From contig NC_053391.1 of the NCBI RefSeq assembly GCF_905171765.1, positions 263,083,918-263,147,917 on the forward strand: a DNA stretch of 64,000 bases, written 5' to 3'. The stretch's first letter is position 1. Each line of letters opens with the position of its first letter. The translations under genes and the position numbers were made by a program. Positions 53,476 to 64,000 of this stretch are shown here, in pieces. Under the pieces are notes generated by a model that had not been told where the DNA came from, searched no databases, and saw nothing but the letters and a program-made list of their open reading frames with translations. The DNA is from Bufo bufo (taxonomy: Eukaryota; Chordata; Amphibia; Anura; Bufonidae).

Positions 53476-54024
53476 CTTTACTGATCCTGCATTAACACCT
53501 GTGCTTAATGTCTGATTGGATACAAACGTCACCGGTGGCTGATTTGGACTGAGCTTCCAATGCATGCCTAAACTGCAAATACTTGTAGAACTGTGAAGAG
53601 GGCAGCCCAAATTCAGAGCACAGCTGCTGATATTGCTTTAAAAATCCCGTTAGAATAAACATGGCCTAAGTTCCATATTCCCTTTATTTTCCCCACTGTG
53701 AGAATCCATTCAGGCCACCCAGAGGTTCATTAATCCCGTTATTCCTAAAATACTTTTTGCCTTACCCCATACTTTCCTCATAAGTTGTAAAGTTGGAATA
53801 CACCCCATTTCTCCTTTTATCTCTCCTTCTATAGCTGCTAATGGGGGATACCTATTTGATGCCCATCCCATCAGCCGACCACTTTTCCCTCCCAAGTCGC
53901 CTAATACTCCCCACCCCTTTAAATGCTGTAGTTGGGCTGACAAAAAATACAGCATAGGATTAGGTAGAGCCAAACCACCTGCATCTTTATTCCTCTGTAG
54001 AGTTTCGTATTTGATCCTGCCTCT
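53476..54024 (-). pseudogene. L1/Tx1-like LINE ORF2 fragment, 5' part
   Basis: Minus strand: RIKYETLQRNKDAGGLALPN, PMLYFLSAQLQHLKGWGVLG to GITGLMNLWVA and a stop; after frame changes, QYQQLCSEFGLPSSQFYKYL and RHALEAQSKSATGDV. This is the region after the reverse transcriptase fingers-palm in L1/Tx1-type ORF2. The copy starts abruptly at the 14-bp duplication (54025-54038), as expected of 5' truncation. It is split from its 3' part (43220-43535) by the foldback element. About two frameshifts and several stops are present. Confidence 0.82.
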
Positions 54025-54139
54025 TCAATGGAGTTCATGACGGATCCGTTTCTATTGTGTCTGATAGTGTCAGAGTTAAACGGATCCGTCCCCGTTGTCT
54101 TGCATTGTGGATCACGATGGATCTGTCTTGCTCCGCCCC

Positions 54140-54480
54140 CATTGTCTTATAGGTGTGGGTCCCACTGCTGGGACCCGCACCTATATCGAGAACGGAGCCC
54201 CTCAAGTGAAGAAGGGTGCACTGCTCATGTGCAACCGCCCTCTATTAAATTTCTATGGAGCCGGCCTCATAGAAATGAATGGGAGCCGGGGCTGCTCATG
54301 CGCGGTACATTCCTATTCACTTCTATAAGTAGCTGGCTTGGTGGTGGCCGGACCGGAGTCCTCCAGCCACCACCTTGCGGGGCTCCGTTCTTGATATATA
54401 TGTGACCCGCACCTATAAGACAATGGGGGCATATCCTAGCGATATGCCCCCATTGTCCATGATGAGACAACTCCTTTAAC
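54140..54480. repeat. palindromic MITE (CCCCCATTGTCTTATAGGTG)
   Basis: CCCCCATTGTCTTATAGGTG at about 54138 pairs with CACCTATAAGACAATGGGGG at about 54409. The inner GAACGGAGCCCC pairs with GGGGCTCCGTTC. A small inner hairpin, GGGGGCATATC / GATATGCCCCC, is at about 54425-54452. There is no gene. Confidence 0.7.
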
Positions 54481-54488
54481 ATGTACCA

Positions 54489-54881
54489 CGTACCTAAACT
54501 TTGTTGTGGACCTTGTTAACTCTTACATGGCACTGGTATTCACTAATGGTGGTGACCATCTTTCAGAATGAGAAACTTGCAGCGTGTGTCAGTGTGAGGT
54601 ACCGTTCTGAACTCTGCTCCTCTGACAGGCTCTCACAGCATTATAATGATTTATAAGGCTGTGTGTCCCTGTTAGCCCTGTATCTACTGAATTACACTGA
54701 CAGCAGTCAGTGTTATTCATTTATATCTTTGCTTTTTACATTTCCTGTGAACAGCCATCATTACAGGAAGGAGGTTTTATCAGGGACTGACAGCTATCTC
54801 TGTATGCACACAATGCTATCAATCACTGATAACCTCTTAACCGTACTGATCGCTTTTCACAGGAGGTGGAAAAAATAGATA
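54489..54881. other. no gene recognised
   Basis: Ordinary A/T-balanced DNA. No repeat end, frame or splice pair stands out. Confidence 0.4.
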
Positions 54882-54884
54882 TAA

Positions 54885-55319
54885 TGCTACTTTCGCACTA
54901 GCGTTTTTGCTGGATCCGGCAGGGTTCATCAAAAACGCTTCTGTTACTGATAATACAACCATCTGCATCTGTTATGAATAGATCAGGTTGTATTATTTTT
55001 AACATTGCCAATACGGATCCGTCATAAACTCCATTGAAAGTCAATGGAGGACAGATCCGTTTTCTATTGTTAGGGGCATTGGGGGTCATGATGGATCCGT
55101 CTTGCTCCGCATCCCAGGATGGAAAGCAAACTACAACATGTTGCGGTTTGCTCTCCGGTATGGGAACGCAACTAAACTGAACGGAATGCATTTTGCAGCA
55201 TTCCGTTCTGTTCAGTTTTTTCATGAATGGGGACAAAACTGAAGCGTTTTTTAACTGTATTGAGCCCCTGTGATGGATCTTAATACCGGAAAACTAAAAC
55301 GCTAGTGTGAAAGTAGCCT
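54885..55319. mobile_element. Harbinger-like MITE, 435 bp
   Basis: Ends TGCTACTTTCGCACTAGCG and CGCTAGTGTGAAAGTAGCCT with TAA at 54882-54884 and 55320-55322. Same family and length as 8005-8439. The inside has GGATCCG motifs and a loose palindrome. Confidence 0.78.
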
Positions 55320-55504
55320 TAATTACAGGTTTTACTGAATCTTTTGCCACACAAATTGATATCAATCTGCTCAGCTCTTCCTGCTCTATAACATGGTGCT
55401 TTCAGATTGCACTTCATTTTGTTGTCAGATCCTCTAACTCCTTTTTCTTAACGACACATGGTTTGCCTGCAAAATGTGTGGTCATTAACAGATTGAAGGG
55501 AGTT

Positions 55505-55930
55505 AGAGGTTGTGCAGCCAGTACATATTGATGACCTATCCTCAAGGTAGGTCATCAATATCTGATTCGTGGGGGTCTGACTCCCGTCACCCCCACCAAT
55601 CAGCTGTTTCAAGAGGAGGCGGCTCCTGTGTGAGCACTGCTTCCTCTCTAAGATTACACTGCCAATCGTCTCGCTTGCAGCGGTGGCGCAGTGTAATTAC
55701 AAGTGCTCATCCTATTCAAATCAATGGAACATGCACTTGTAATTACACTGCGCCTCCGAGACCATGCGCAGTGTAATGTTGAAGAGGAAGTATCACTCGC
55801 ACAAGCGCCACCTCCTCCTCTAACAACTGATTGCCGGGGTAGCGGGGAGTCGAACCCCCAGCGATCAGATATTGATGACCTATCCAGAGGGTAGGTCATC
55901 AATACGTGCTGGCTGCACAACCTATTTAAC
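55505..55930. mobile_element. palindromic MITE with TATTGATGACCTATCCTC arms
   Basis: The outer arms GGTTGTGCAGCCAGTACATA and the complement near 55905-55922 pair. Each arm holds its own small hairpin (GATGACCTATCCTC / GGTAGGTCATC at 55530-55558, and again at 55872-55902). The centre is near 55718. There is no gene. Confidence 0.8.
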
Positions 55931-56456
55931 ACTTCTTCCACTAGCCACATGGACCCATAGCTTCTGACTGAATCACAACTGCAGCTACATCTGACAGCAC
56001 CCTAAAATATTCTACTGCTGATATGCCAGAGATCGCAATAATGCCTGTGCAAGCGCCATAGACACCTGTTCAGGCCATTTTACGCCCTAAAAAAAGTCTG
56101 ACTCCTTTCAATACGCATTAGACTTTTCCCTACTATTCGTGAGCATAGGGCGCACCGTAAATGAAGCTGTGGCAAGAGGCTCGTGCCGCAGAACGCAATC
56201 TTCATGGGTTGGTGCCTGGCGGGGTAAGCAGTGGACAGTGGTGAGTTTTTAAAACGGTCTATATGTCATAGGGACATATCAAAAGTGTTGATACCCCCGC
56301 TGATCTCTAGAATGAGGAGTCTGAAGCGCTCAGCAAAGTTCTGCTTCTCCTCGCTGCCGAGCGCAGTTCTAGAGACCGTCCCTAGACCTCTTACAGTATA
56401 TAAGTAACAAAATTAATGATTTGCATTTATCAATGTCTAATTTTCTTATTTTTCAG
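55931..56456 (+). other. no repeat or gene recognised; possible intron end
   Basis: No repeat ends are seen. It finishes with a T-rich tract TTTTCTTATTTTTCAG that could be a 3' splice site. Confidence 0.35.
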
Positions 56457-56486
56457 TTTGCCAACAATCGTGAGAAATCGAGCAGT
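56457..56486 (+). CDS. candidate 30-bp micro-exon (host gene)
   Basis: Preceded by a good acceptor (TTTTCTTATTTTTCAG) and followed by a perfect donor (GTGAGT). It encodes FANNREKSSS in phase 0, continuing the open frame from 9127-9174 and leading into 57528-57577. It is not inside any repeat. I do not recognise the protein. Short exons can be chance matches. Confidence 0.4.
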
Positions 56487-57527
56487 GTGAGTATGGAACT
56501 AAACAATTACCTACCAAGTGGCAGCACATAGCCAAGATAGGGGTGACCTCTTACTCAGGTTGGGAGGACATTGGTTGACTAAACCGTTCCCAAGGCACTA
56601 CTCTGAATGTCTGAAGCAGCTACTTCCATCAGGTTAGGAGATATAAAGGCATTGTAAGAGGCCTGTAACAGATTTATTTCTGGGGAACTGTACAAACCAT
56701 CCTTGTGGGTTGTAAACAGTGGGTGTAACTAGAAAAGACCCCAGTAGCTGCTTCACAATCCTCTCCTCCTGTGTATCCCCCACTCCTGTGGCTAGTTAAG
56801 ATTAGTCTCTCAGACCAAGGTCCGGCAGCCGCTCCGACAGTTTCCTACACATAAACACTGTGTGTCATGTTATTGTATTATAGTGTTGCTGGGGCCCTGA
56901 CAATAAAATCTTTTAGTCTTCCTCCTAGGCAGTATCCTTTGAGTTCGGGCCCCGTAGCCCACGCCTCCACTATAGCTGCGCCCGTGGTTGTAAATCTTCG
57001 TTGTTTCATTAGTTTAGACCAGTAAACATTCTGTAGGAAATGCGTAGTTACAGGATTACATAGATAGTACATATGATCTTTTTAACATGGCAGCAATGAT
57101 GTGTTTGTTGAGCCAATGTAATAATCCTGTGCTTGTTTTCTACCTCCACTTGGTTTTTAAAAAAGGAGGAGTGTTTTTTCCCCCTCCTATTAGGTGAAGA
57201 AATTCAAAGACGTGGAATTTGAATTTTTGAAGGGCTTTTTTTTTATTTTTTTATATATATCTAAAACCCTTTTTTATATATTTTTCTTTCAAAGACTTTT
57301 TGTGCAGCAAACTGGAATTACTTTTTTAGTGATTTATTTTTTTTAATTTTTTTTTCCTCAAGTAGCTGAGTTTTTTATTTTATTTTTTTTCTTCAACCTA
57401 AGCATTTTCCAGTACGGACTTTCCTGTGTTGCTTATATATAGCTGGCTCCAAATCCCTTCCTTCACCCTACTGCCATTCCCTCTTCTACAAATTAACTTT
57501 TGGATTGATGGTTGATTCGACCTACAG
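56487..57527. other. no gene recognised; possible intron
   Basis: A GATAGGGGTGACC-type stretch, then T-rich DNA (57225-57390). No repeat ends are found, unlike most of the window. Confidence 0.35.
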
Positions 57528-57577
57528 GAGAAAAATCTTGCAGCTGGTTCAGAACTGGGCCCTACAGATGTGCCTCG
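57528..57577 (+). CDS. candidate 50-bp exon (host gene)
   Basis: Acceptor TTCGACCTACAG and a perfect donor GTGAGT (CTCG/GTGAGT). In phase 0 it encodes EKNLAAGSELGPTDVP plus two bases. It joins in frame with the 30-bp candidate at 56457. The acceptor's pyrimidine tract is weak and an alternative AG lies inside. No homologue is recognised. Confidence 0.38.
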
Positions 57578-57939
57578 GTGAGTTCTCATTAGCTAAAATG
57601 TTGTTGTTGTGGACTCAGCTATTTACAAATATAAATTGACAGGATAATTAAAGTTTGCCATGTATGGATTTTACATGTTTGTTAATTAGCTAAGAGAATG
57701 TGTTATCAGGCAATGGCCTATTGTTTAAATCCTGTTTTTTTAAAAGAATTTTTGGTGATTTATTTTGATTTCGCTGTATTTTTTTTGTACATCACCACTA
57801 CTCATGTAGAGATCACATTATGCTGTAGTAGTCATCTCATTATCACATGCAGGATTACAATGAAATATATCAGCTAGATACAGATAACAAAGGGTCCATC
57901 ATTCACAGTAGGTGATGACCACTAGTATGAAGCACAACA

Positions 57940-58792
57940 AAATTCCAGCACTCACGATTTTGGTAGCTAAAATCTTCGTCTTTTATTCAGGCAGTAGACA
58001 GTTTAGACAGGACATCCACCCACAAGTGTAGCAACTTTGACGCGTTTCGAACAATAGTTCTTAGTCGTAACAATGAGCTGTGTTATCTCTGGTGGTTTTA
58101 TGTTGGTTTGTAGAGTAATTACTCACTGCCCCCCACCTGCAGGGCGGGGGAGCAGAGGAGGCAAAGCACACTTTAACCTCTTATTTTCCAGATGTAGCAG
58201 TGCTCATGTGTTTTACAATATGCATTGATAATTTATGCATCCACATATAGTCATCAGTTTGTCAATTAAATCAAACGTGAAATATAACATAAATAAAAAC
58301 AGTATACATAATAAAATTAAGGTAGAGTATCAAATGTCATGATAGCAGTAGAACACCACACCAGCTATATACAACCGCATCCATGCATGGATCCATATGT
58401 GACAGTGTTCCACTGCTATATCTGACATAGGCTCTTTCCCTCTCCCCGCTCCCGCTAGTACTCTCAATTGCAGTGTAAAAGGTAATATAATGCAAAAAGA
58501 CCATTGGTCAATAGAAATACAAGAGCTCTTTTTTCATATTCAGGCCATTAGGATGCCTGGTATTCAATTTGAAAATCCAGAAGGCTTCTCTCAATCTCAC
58601 TAAACGTTTCAAATCTCCTCCTCTACTAGGTAGTCTCACTTGTTCTATTGCAAAAGCTTTGAAATTGCGCACTTGGCTTTCATGTTTGCAAATAAAGTGT
58701 CTGGCCGCATTGGATATGTTCACACTGTGCGGATTTTTTATGTAGTTAAGGTGCTCCAAAATTCGAATTTTGAGCTTTCTGGTGATGACCAC
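57940..58792 (-). mobile_element. Penelope-like element, 3' fragment
   Basis: Minus strand: endonuclease coding end (58792-58508) followed by a 3' UTR with GAACTATTGTTCGAAACGCG near 58030-58050 and ending TGCTGGAATTTTGTTGTGC near 57950. The GAAACG motif near the 3' end is also seen at 14725 and 45745. Strongly 5' truncated. Confidence 0.75.
58508..58792 (-). pseudogene. Penelope-like GIY-YIG endonuclease, C-terminal piece
   Basis: 94 residues: RKLKIRILEHLNYIKN (GIY-YIG core, Arg helix), AARHFICKH, FKAFAIEQVRLPSRGGD, then LREAFWIFKLNTRHPNGLN and a Lys/Glu end. The E-x-FWI-x-KL-x-T-x-x-PNGLN block is the family's catalytic Glu region and usual C-terminus. The GIY and YIG strands and the whole reverse transcriptase are missing upstream. 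The end is probably the real stop. Confidence 0.82.
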
Positions 58793-58849
58793 AGCTTATT
58801 TATTGCCTCTTCCTGCACAATGATGCACAAATGAGCATGCCTACAAAAC

Positions 58850-59317
58850 TGTGTAATTGAGGACACACAGGTGCTCAGAAAGTCAGAGCTGCTTCAAAAA
58901 GCGGAAATTCACATTTTTGTACCATAGTTTGTAAACGCTATAACTTTTACCCAAACCATTTTTTTTTTTACCCAAACATTTTTTTTTATCAAAGACATGT
59001 AGAACAATAAATTTAGAGAAAAATTTATATATGGATGTCGTGTTTATTTGCAAAATTTTACAACTGAAAGTGAAAAATTTCATTTTTGTGCAAAAAAATC
59101 GTTAAATTTCGATTAATAACAAAAAAAGTAAAAATGTCAGCAACAATGAAATACCACCAAATGAAAGCTCTATTAGTGAGAAGAAACGGAGGTAAAATTC
59201 ATTTGGGTGGTAAGTTGCATGACCGAGCAATAAACGGTGAAAGTAGTGTAGTGCAGAAGTGTAAAAAGTGGCCTGGTCATTAAGGGTGTTTAAGCTAGGG
59301 GGGCTGAAGTGGTTAAA
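58850..59317. mobile_element. TTAA-ended AT-rich terminal fragment
   Basis: A/T-rich DNA (long T-runs, AAATTTCGATTAATAAC) ending ...GGGGGGCTGAAGTGG and TTAA at 59314-59317. It looks like one end of a non-autonomous piggyBac-like element, but the other end is not found. Confidence 0.4.
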
Positions 59318-59324
59318 ATACTGT

Positions 59325-59530
59325 GTGTTCCTGCCTGACCTCAGCTGTACTGAATTGTATTCACATAATGCCATCAGTACAACCGAGGTCAGACAGGAAC
59401 ACGCAGCATTATAAATCCTTATAGTGCCGTGAGTTTGTGTCACAGGAGCAGCATTCAGGCCGGGAAATACTGCTGTCACACAGGGCATATTTCATGGACT
59501 GAATACGCTTGTGTGAAATTGGCCTTAGGA
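59325..59530. repeat. palindromic MITE-like repeat
   Basis: GTGTTCCTGCCTGACCTCAG (59326) pairs with GAGGTCAGACAGGAACACGC (59384). A GTGTGAAATTGGCCTTAGG end is at about 59508. Confidence 0.55.
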
Positions 59531-59789
59531 CACAGCGATTGTCTACTCTGTTTGGAAGGAGGCTGGTTTTAGGGTATAAAATTTATGTCTACATAGTTGA
59601 GTGTGGCCATTTTGTTGGCCTAGTTACCAAATTTATGAAACTAATTTAGTAACAGTTTCAGCCATAATACCAATAGAACCAGTTGCAGCACATACATAGC
59701 ACCAAAACAGTAGCGTTTACACAGCAAATTGGGATCTATTTACAGCTCTACAGGGAAAGTCATTTAAAGGGAACCTGTCACCAGATTTA

Positions 59790-61400
59790 TGGCTCGGAAA
59801 GAAGACACCCCAAGGTATTTTGTGATGGGCATAGTGAGTTCATGGAAGTTTTTATTTTTTGTCACAAGTTAGTGGAATATGAGACTTTGTAAGAAAAAAA
59901 AACAAAAAAAAAAAACATTTTCCGCTAACTTGTGACAAAAAATAAAAAATTCTAGGAACTCTCCATGCCCCTCCTGGAATACCTTGGGGTGTCTTCTTTC
60001 CAAAATGGGGTCACTTGTGGGGTAGTTATACTGCCCTGGCATTCTAGGGGCCCTAATGTGTGGTAAGTAGTTTGAAATCAAAATCTGTAAAAAAAGGACC
60101 TGTGAAATCCTAAAGGTACTCATTGGAATTTGGGCCCCTTTGCCCACCTAGGCTGCAAAAAAGTGTCACACATGTGGTATCGCCATACTCAGGAGAAGTT
60201 GGGGAATGTGTTTTGGGGTGTCATTTTACATATACCCATGCTGGGTGAGAGAAATATCTCGGTCAAATGCCAACTTTGTATAAAAAAATGGGGAAAGTTG
60301 TCTTTTGCCGAGATATTTATCTCACCCACCCAGCATGGGTATATGTAAAATGACACCCCAAAACACATTGCCCAACTTCTCCTGAGTACGGCGATACCAC
60401 ATGTGTGACACTTTTTTGCAGCCTAGATGCGCAAAGGGGCCCACATTCCTTTTAGGAGGGCATTTTTAGACATTTGGATCCCAGACTTCTTCTCACTCTT
60501 TAGGGCCCCTAAAATGCCAGGGCAGTATAAATACCCCACATGTGACCCCATTTTGGAAAGAAGACACCCCAAGGTATTCAATGAGGGGCATGGCGAGTTC
60601 ATATAAATTTTTTATTTTTTGCCACAAGTTAGCGAAAATTGTTTTTTTTTTTTGTTTTTTTTTTCTCTCTCACAGTCTCCCTTTCCGCTAACTTGGGACA
60701 AAAATTTCAATCTTTCATGGACTCAATATGCCCCTCACGGAATACCTTGGGGTGTCTTCTTTCCAAAATGGGGTCATTTGTGGGGTGTTTGTACTGCCCT
60801 GGCATTTGAGGGTCTCCGCAATCATTACATGTATGGCCAGCATTAGGAGTTTCTGCTATTCTCCATATATTGAGCATACGGGTAATGAGATTTTTTTTTT
60901 TCGTTCAACCTCTGGGCTGAAAGAAAAAATGAACGGCACAGATTTCTTCATTCGCATCGATCAATGTGGATGAAAAAATCTCTGCCAAAAAAAAAAGAGG
61001 GGAAAGGCGTCTGCCAGGACATAGGAGCTCCGCCCAACATCCATACCCACTTAGCTCGTATGCCCTGGCAAACCCGATTTCTCCATTCACATCAATCGAT
61101 GTGGATGAATAAATCATTGCCGGGATTTGAACACCGCCGCCTCCTCAGCTCATATGCCTCGGCAAACGTATCTTTTACTGCAGAGGAGAAATCTCGTCTT
61201 GCAGCGCCGCATACACCGACTTTTTTGTGTAATCTGACAGCAGCGCAATGCTTCTGTCAGAATGCACATCAGTGCTGCAGCTAGTCGATCGGTTGGTCCA
61301 CCTGGAAGGTAAAAAAACAAAACAAAAAAGAAAAAACCAGGCCGCAACGCAATAAATTTATTAACTTTATAATAACTTTTGAACAGAACATATAAACTTT
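59790..61400. repeat. alternating palindromes in the PB2 3' region
   Basis: The phrase AAGACACCCCAAGGTATT and its complement alternate four times (about 59800, 59980, 60560 and 60750). Between them are paired CTAACTTGTGACAAAAAATA blocks, and CATATACCCATGCTGGGTGA (60231) against its complement (60332) beside CCGAGATATTT / AAATATCTCGG. This makes a chain of adjoining hairpins. The piece 60960-61200 has two copies of a GATTT(C/T)TCCATTCACATC-like phrase. No gene. Confidence 0.8.
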
Positions 61401-61620
61401 TGAACTGAACGTTAACTTTTTTGCTTACCGGTGATTTTTATTTTTACCTTTTATAGGACAAACCTCTCCTTCCCCATGGGACAATGTGCAAAGCGCAAAT
61501 CGCCCAAAGATGTGGCGAAGTACATTATGCACTTTATCCCAGGTGAAAGGAGAGGTTTGCAGTAGCTGTGAGTGTAAGGGCCCTAATAGCCCTGTGTGCC
61601 TGTCCTGTGAGATGCAATCC

Positions 61621-63573
61621 CTATGCAAAGTGTACCTGTGTGTGGTACTTCCGGAAACACTCTCCAAAGCATAGGGCAGGGTGGTTAGGGCAGTCAGGAC
61701 AGAAATAGCGGGTGTAACGCCTTATTCCACTCCTGCTACAGACACGACATCTTTTTCGGGGTGACGGTTGGGTTGAGGTACCAGCAACGACACTGGGGAA
61801 ATGTCGCTCGTGTAGACGGCTCACTACACTGGTGGTTGGGGCCTCGGAACCTCCTGGATACAGGAGGTTCGCGATGATCTCTTCCTGAAATTTGAGGAAG
61901 GGTCCCGTTCTCCCAGCCTTACTGTAGAGAACAAAACTATTGTACATCGCCAATTGAATCAAATATACAGACACCTTCTTATACCAGCGTCTGGTGTGTC
62001 GGGAAACTAAATAGGGAGCCAACATCTGGTCATTGAAGTCCACCCCTCCCATGAGCGCATTATAGTCGTGGACTGAGAGGGGCTTTTCAATGACACGGGT
62101 TGCCCTTTCAATTTGTCTTGTCGTGTCTGCGTGAATGGAGGAGAGCATGTAAACGTCACGCTTGTCTCTCCATTTCACCGCGAGCAGTTCTTGGTTACAC
62201 AAGGCAGCCCTCTCCCCCCTTGCAAGATGGGTGGTAACGAGCCGTTGGGGGAAGCCCCGGCGACTAGGTCGCACAGTGCCACAGCAGCCAATCTGTTCTA
62301 GAAACAAATGCCTGAAGAGGGGCACACTTGTGTAAAAATTGTCCACATAAAGATGGTACCCCTTGCCAAATAAGGGTGACACCAAGTCCCAGACTGTCTT
62401 CCGACTGCTCCCCAGGTAGTCAGGGCAACCGACCGGCTCCAGGGTCTGATCTTTTCCCTCATAGATCCGAAATTTGTGGGTATAGCCTGTGGCCCTTTCA
62501 CAGAGCTTATACTTTTTGACCCCATACCGGGCGCGCTTGCTTGGGATGTATTGTTTGAAGCCAAGGCGCCCGGTAAAATGTATAAGGGACTCGTCTACGC
62601 AGATGTTTTGCTCAGGGGTATACAAATCTGCAAATTTCTGGTTGAAGTGGTCTATGAGGGGCCGAATTTTGTGGAGCCGGTCAAAAGCTGGGTGGCATCT
62701 GGGACGGGAGGTGCTGTTGTCGCTAAAGTGCAGGAAACGCAGGGTGGTCTCAAAATGTGCCCTGGACATAGCAGCAGAGAACATGGGCATGTGATGAATC
62801 GGGTTCGTGGACCAATATGACCGCAATTCATGCTTTTTAGTTAGACCCATGTTGAGGAGAAGGCCCAGAAATTTTTTTAATTCGGAAACTTGGACTGGTT
62901 TCCACCGGAAAGGCTGGGCATATTAGCTTCCCGGGTTGGCGGCTATAAATTGAGTGGCATACCGATTTGTTTCTGCCACGACTAAGTCCAAGAGCTCCGC
63001 AGTCAAGAACAGCTCAAAAAATCCCAGGGCCGAACCGATCTGAGCTGTCTCAACCCGAACTCCAGACTGGGCGGTGAAAGGGGGAACTACAGGTGCGGCT
63101 GAAGTTGGGGACTGCCAATCAGGGTTTGCCAGCCCCTCAGGGACTCTAGGGGCTCTACGGGGCTGTCTGTGCGGTGGCTGCGACGGGGTGACTAGTGCAC
63201 GTGCCACCGTACCAGCTTCAACCGCCCTTCTGGTGCTCGCCACTTCACCATGTTGTACGGCAGTGCTGGTACTAGGTCCAGGGAGGGCTGTGCTGCTGGT
63301 GTATGCCTCACCACGTGATCCGACAGCGCCAGCCCCACTCTGCTGCCCTTGAAACGGATCCTGCACAACCTGTGGTCTAGCGACACGGGGCAGGGTACGC
63401 CTGGTGCTATCAGGGACCTCAACCTCCTCGTCCGAACTTTGGGTCAGACTGCCACTGCTTTCTACAGGTTCATATTCTGACCCGCTAGATTCGTCAGATG
63501 AGGGTTCCCATTCCTCATCCGACTGGGTCAGAAGCCTGTAGGCCTCTTCAGAAGAATACCCCCTGTTTGACAT
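61621..63573 (-). pseudogene. piggyBac transposase (PB2), one in-frame stop
   Basis: A second piggyBac-type transposase of a different subfamily from PB1. From ATG at 63573 (MSNRGYSSEEAYRLLTQSDE) the frame runs 650 codons to 61621 apart from one TAA at 62923-62925. The N-terminus is long, acidic and Ser-rich (residues 1-60), then Arg/Pro/Ala-rich. The core has CVDESLIHFTGRL (first Asp), YHLYVDNFYTSVPLF (second) and LMGGVDFNDQML (third pair), residues 86, 170 and 271/274 of the 409-residue piece after the stop. The C-terminal zinc domain (CRVCSRSG...CPDC...C...C) is complete. The stop falls in the segment before the core, and codons on both sides read as family sequence (AANPGS, then YAQPFRWKPV). 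Apart from it I see no break, so this is a recent casualty. Confidence 0.9.
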
Positions 63574-64000
63574 TTGGACTACTAAATTTAGGGGTATTCC
63601 CTGAGACTACCCAAGAAAAAAAGCAAGCCTGTCTTACAAATGGGAGGCTAGCGAAGTACCGGAGGCCGCTGCGATTGATAAAAAATATCAAAACTGATTT
63701 TTTTATCGCCACAGCGCTTGTAAAGTGATTGTGCAGTGATCAAAAAATAATAATTTTTTGTCACTGCGGCGGGGCGGGCGTGGGTGAACGCACGTGTGGG
63801 CGACCGATCAGGCCTGATCGGACAAACACTGCGTTTTGGGTGGAGGGCGAACTAAGGTGACACTAATACAATTAGATCTGACTGATCAGTTTTGATCACT
63901 TACAGATACTATAAAAGTACAAATGCTGATTAGCGATACGCTAATCAGCGAATCAGTGACTGCGGTGCGGTGGGCGCTAAACGATCCCTAACTACCTAAC
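63574..64000 (-). mobile_element. PB2 5' leader, terminus beyond the window
   Basis: Noncoding leader upstream of the PB2 ATG, with CGCTGATTAGCGT/ACGCTAATCAGCG-like paired motifs (63928-63960) and GATCAGGCCTGATC (63806). The terminal repeat and TTAA are not reached. Confidence 0.6.

Overview
This window looks like intronic DNA of a large-genome vertebrate, most likely a frog or toad. No organism name can be read from it. The case rests on the repeats: piggyBac transposases with long noncoding flanks and TTAA target sites, DIRS-type tyrosine-recombinase retrotransposon, Penelope-like element with a GIY-YIG endonuclease, L1/Tx1-like LINE pieces, several Tc1/mariner families, many hAT elements with 8-bp duplications, and short palindromic MITEs. 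No rRNA gene, CRISPR array, operon or bacterial gene was seen. All protein-coding mobile-element genes are broken.

Host signal is faint but consistent. A GC/CpG-rich, TATA-less stretch (about 8640-9126) precedes a possible first coding exon ending in a strong donor (9127-9174). Possible small exons with good splice sites lie at 56457-56486 and 57528-57577. Their phases join into one open frame of unknown identity, so about 47 kb of the window may be one intron packed with transposons.

Layout. 1-4757: 5' end and transposase pseudogene of piggyBac element PB1 (minus strand). 5188-6832: hAT-like element carrying a nested Harbinger-like palindrome. 8005-10244: Harbinger-like MITEs around the candidate promoter. 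10930-14880: DIRS-like leader, truncated Tc1 and a Penelope-like inverted repeat. 14881-21198: noncoding segment bounded by a 30-bp inverted repeat, containing a deleted Tc1. 21432-25219: hAT-like element and complete non-autonomous piggyBac-like element. 25691-30345: DIRS-type element with gag, RT, RNase H and a truncated tyrosine recombinase, abutting a G-rich minisatellite (30346-31375). 31376-37373: piggyBac-like noncoding blocks, Tc1 fragment and mariner MITE. 37866-41196: three-level nest (hAT, hAT, TTAA palindrome). 41402-42970: almost complete Tc1.

The most unusual region is 43092-54146. A Harbinger-like MITE is split by a LINE fragment with a 14-bp duplication. That LINE is split by a 9,934-bp foldback element (43536-53469) with TACAGTG...CACTGTA ends, a 6-bp CGCTCC duplication and about 1.73-kb inverted arms built from about 248-bp tandem repeats with tRNA-like units. 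One arm carries a 1.5-kb Penelope-like palindrome with a 13-bp duplication, and the other arm preserves the empty site. The centre holds hAT elements and two opposed piggyBac half-genes.

54885-55930 holds more MITEs, 57940-58792 a Penelope-like endonuclease fragment, and 59790-64000 a second piggyBac (PB2) with alternating palindromes and a transposase gene broken by one stop codon.
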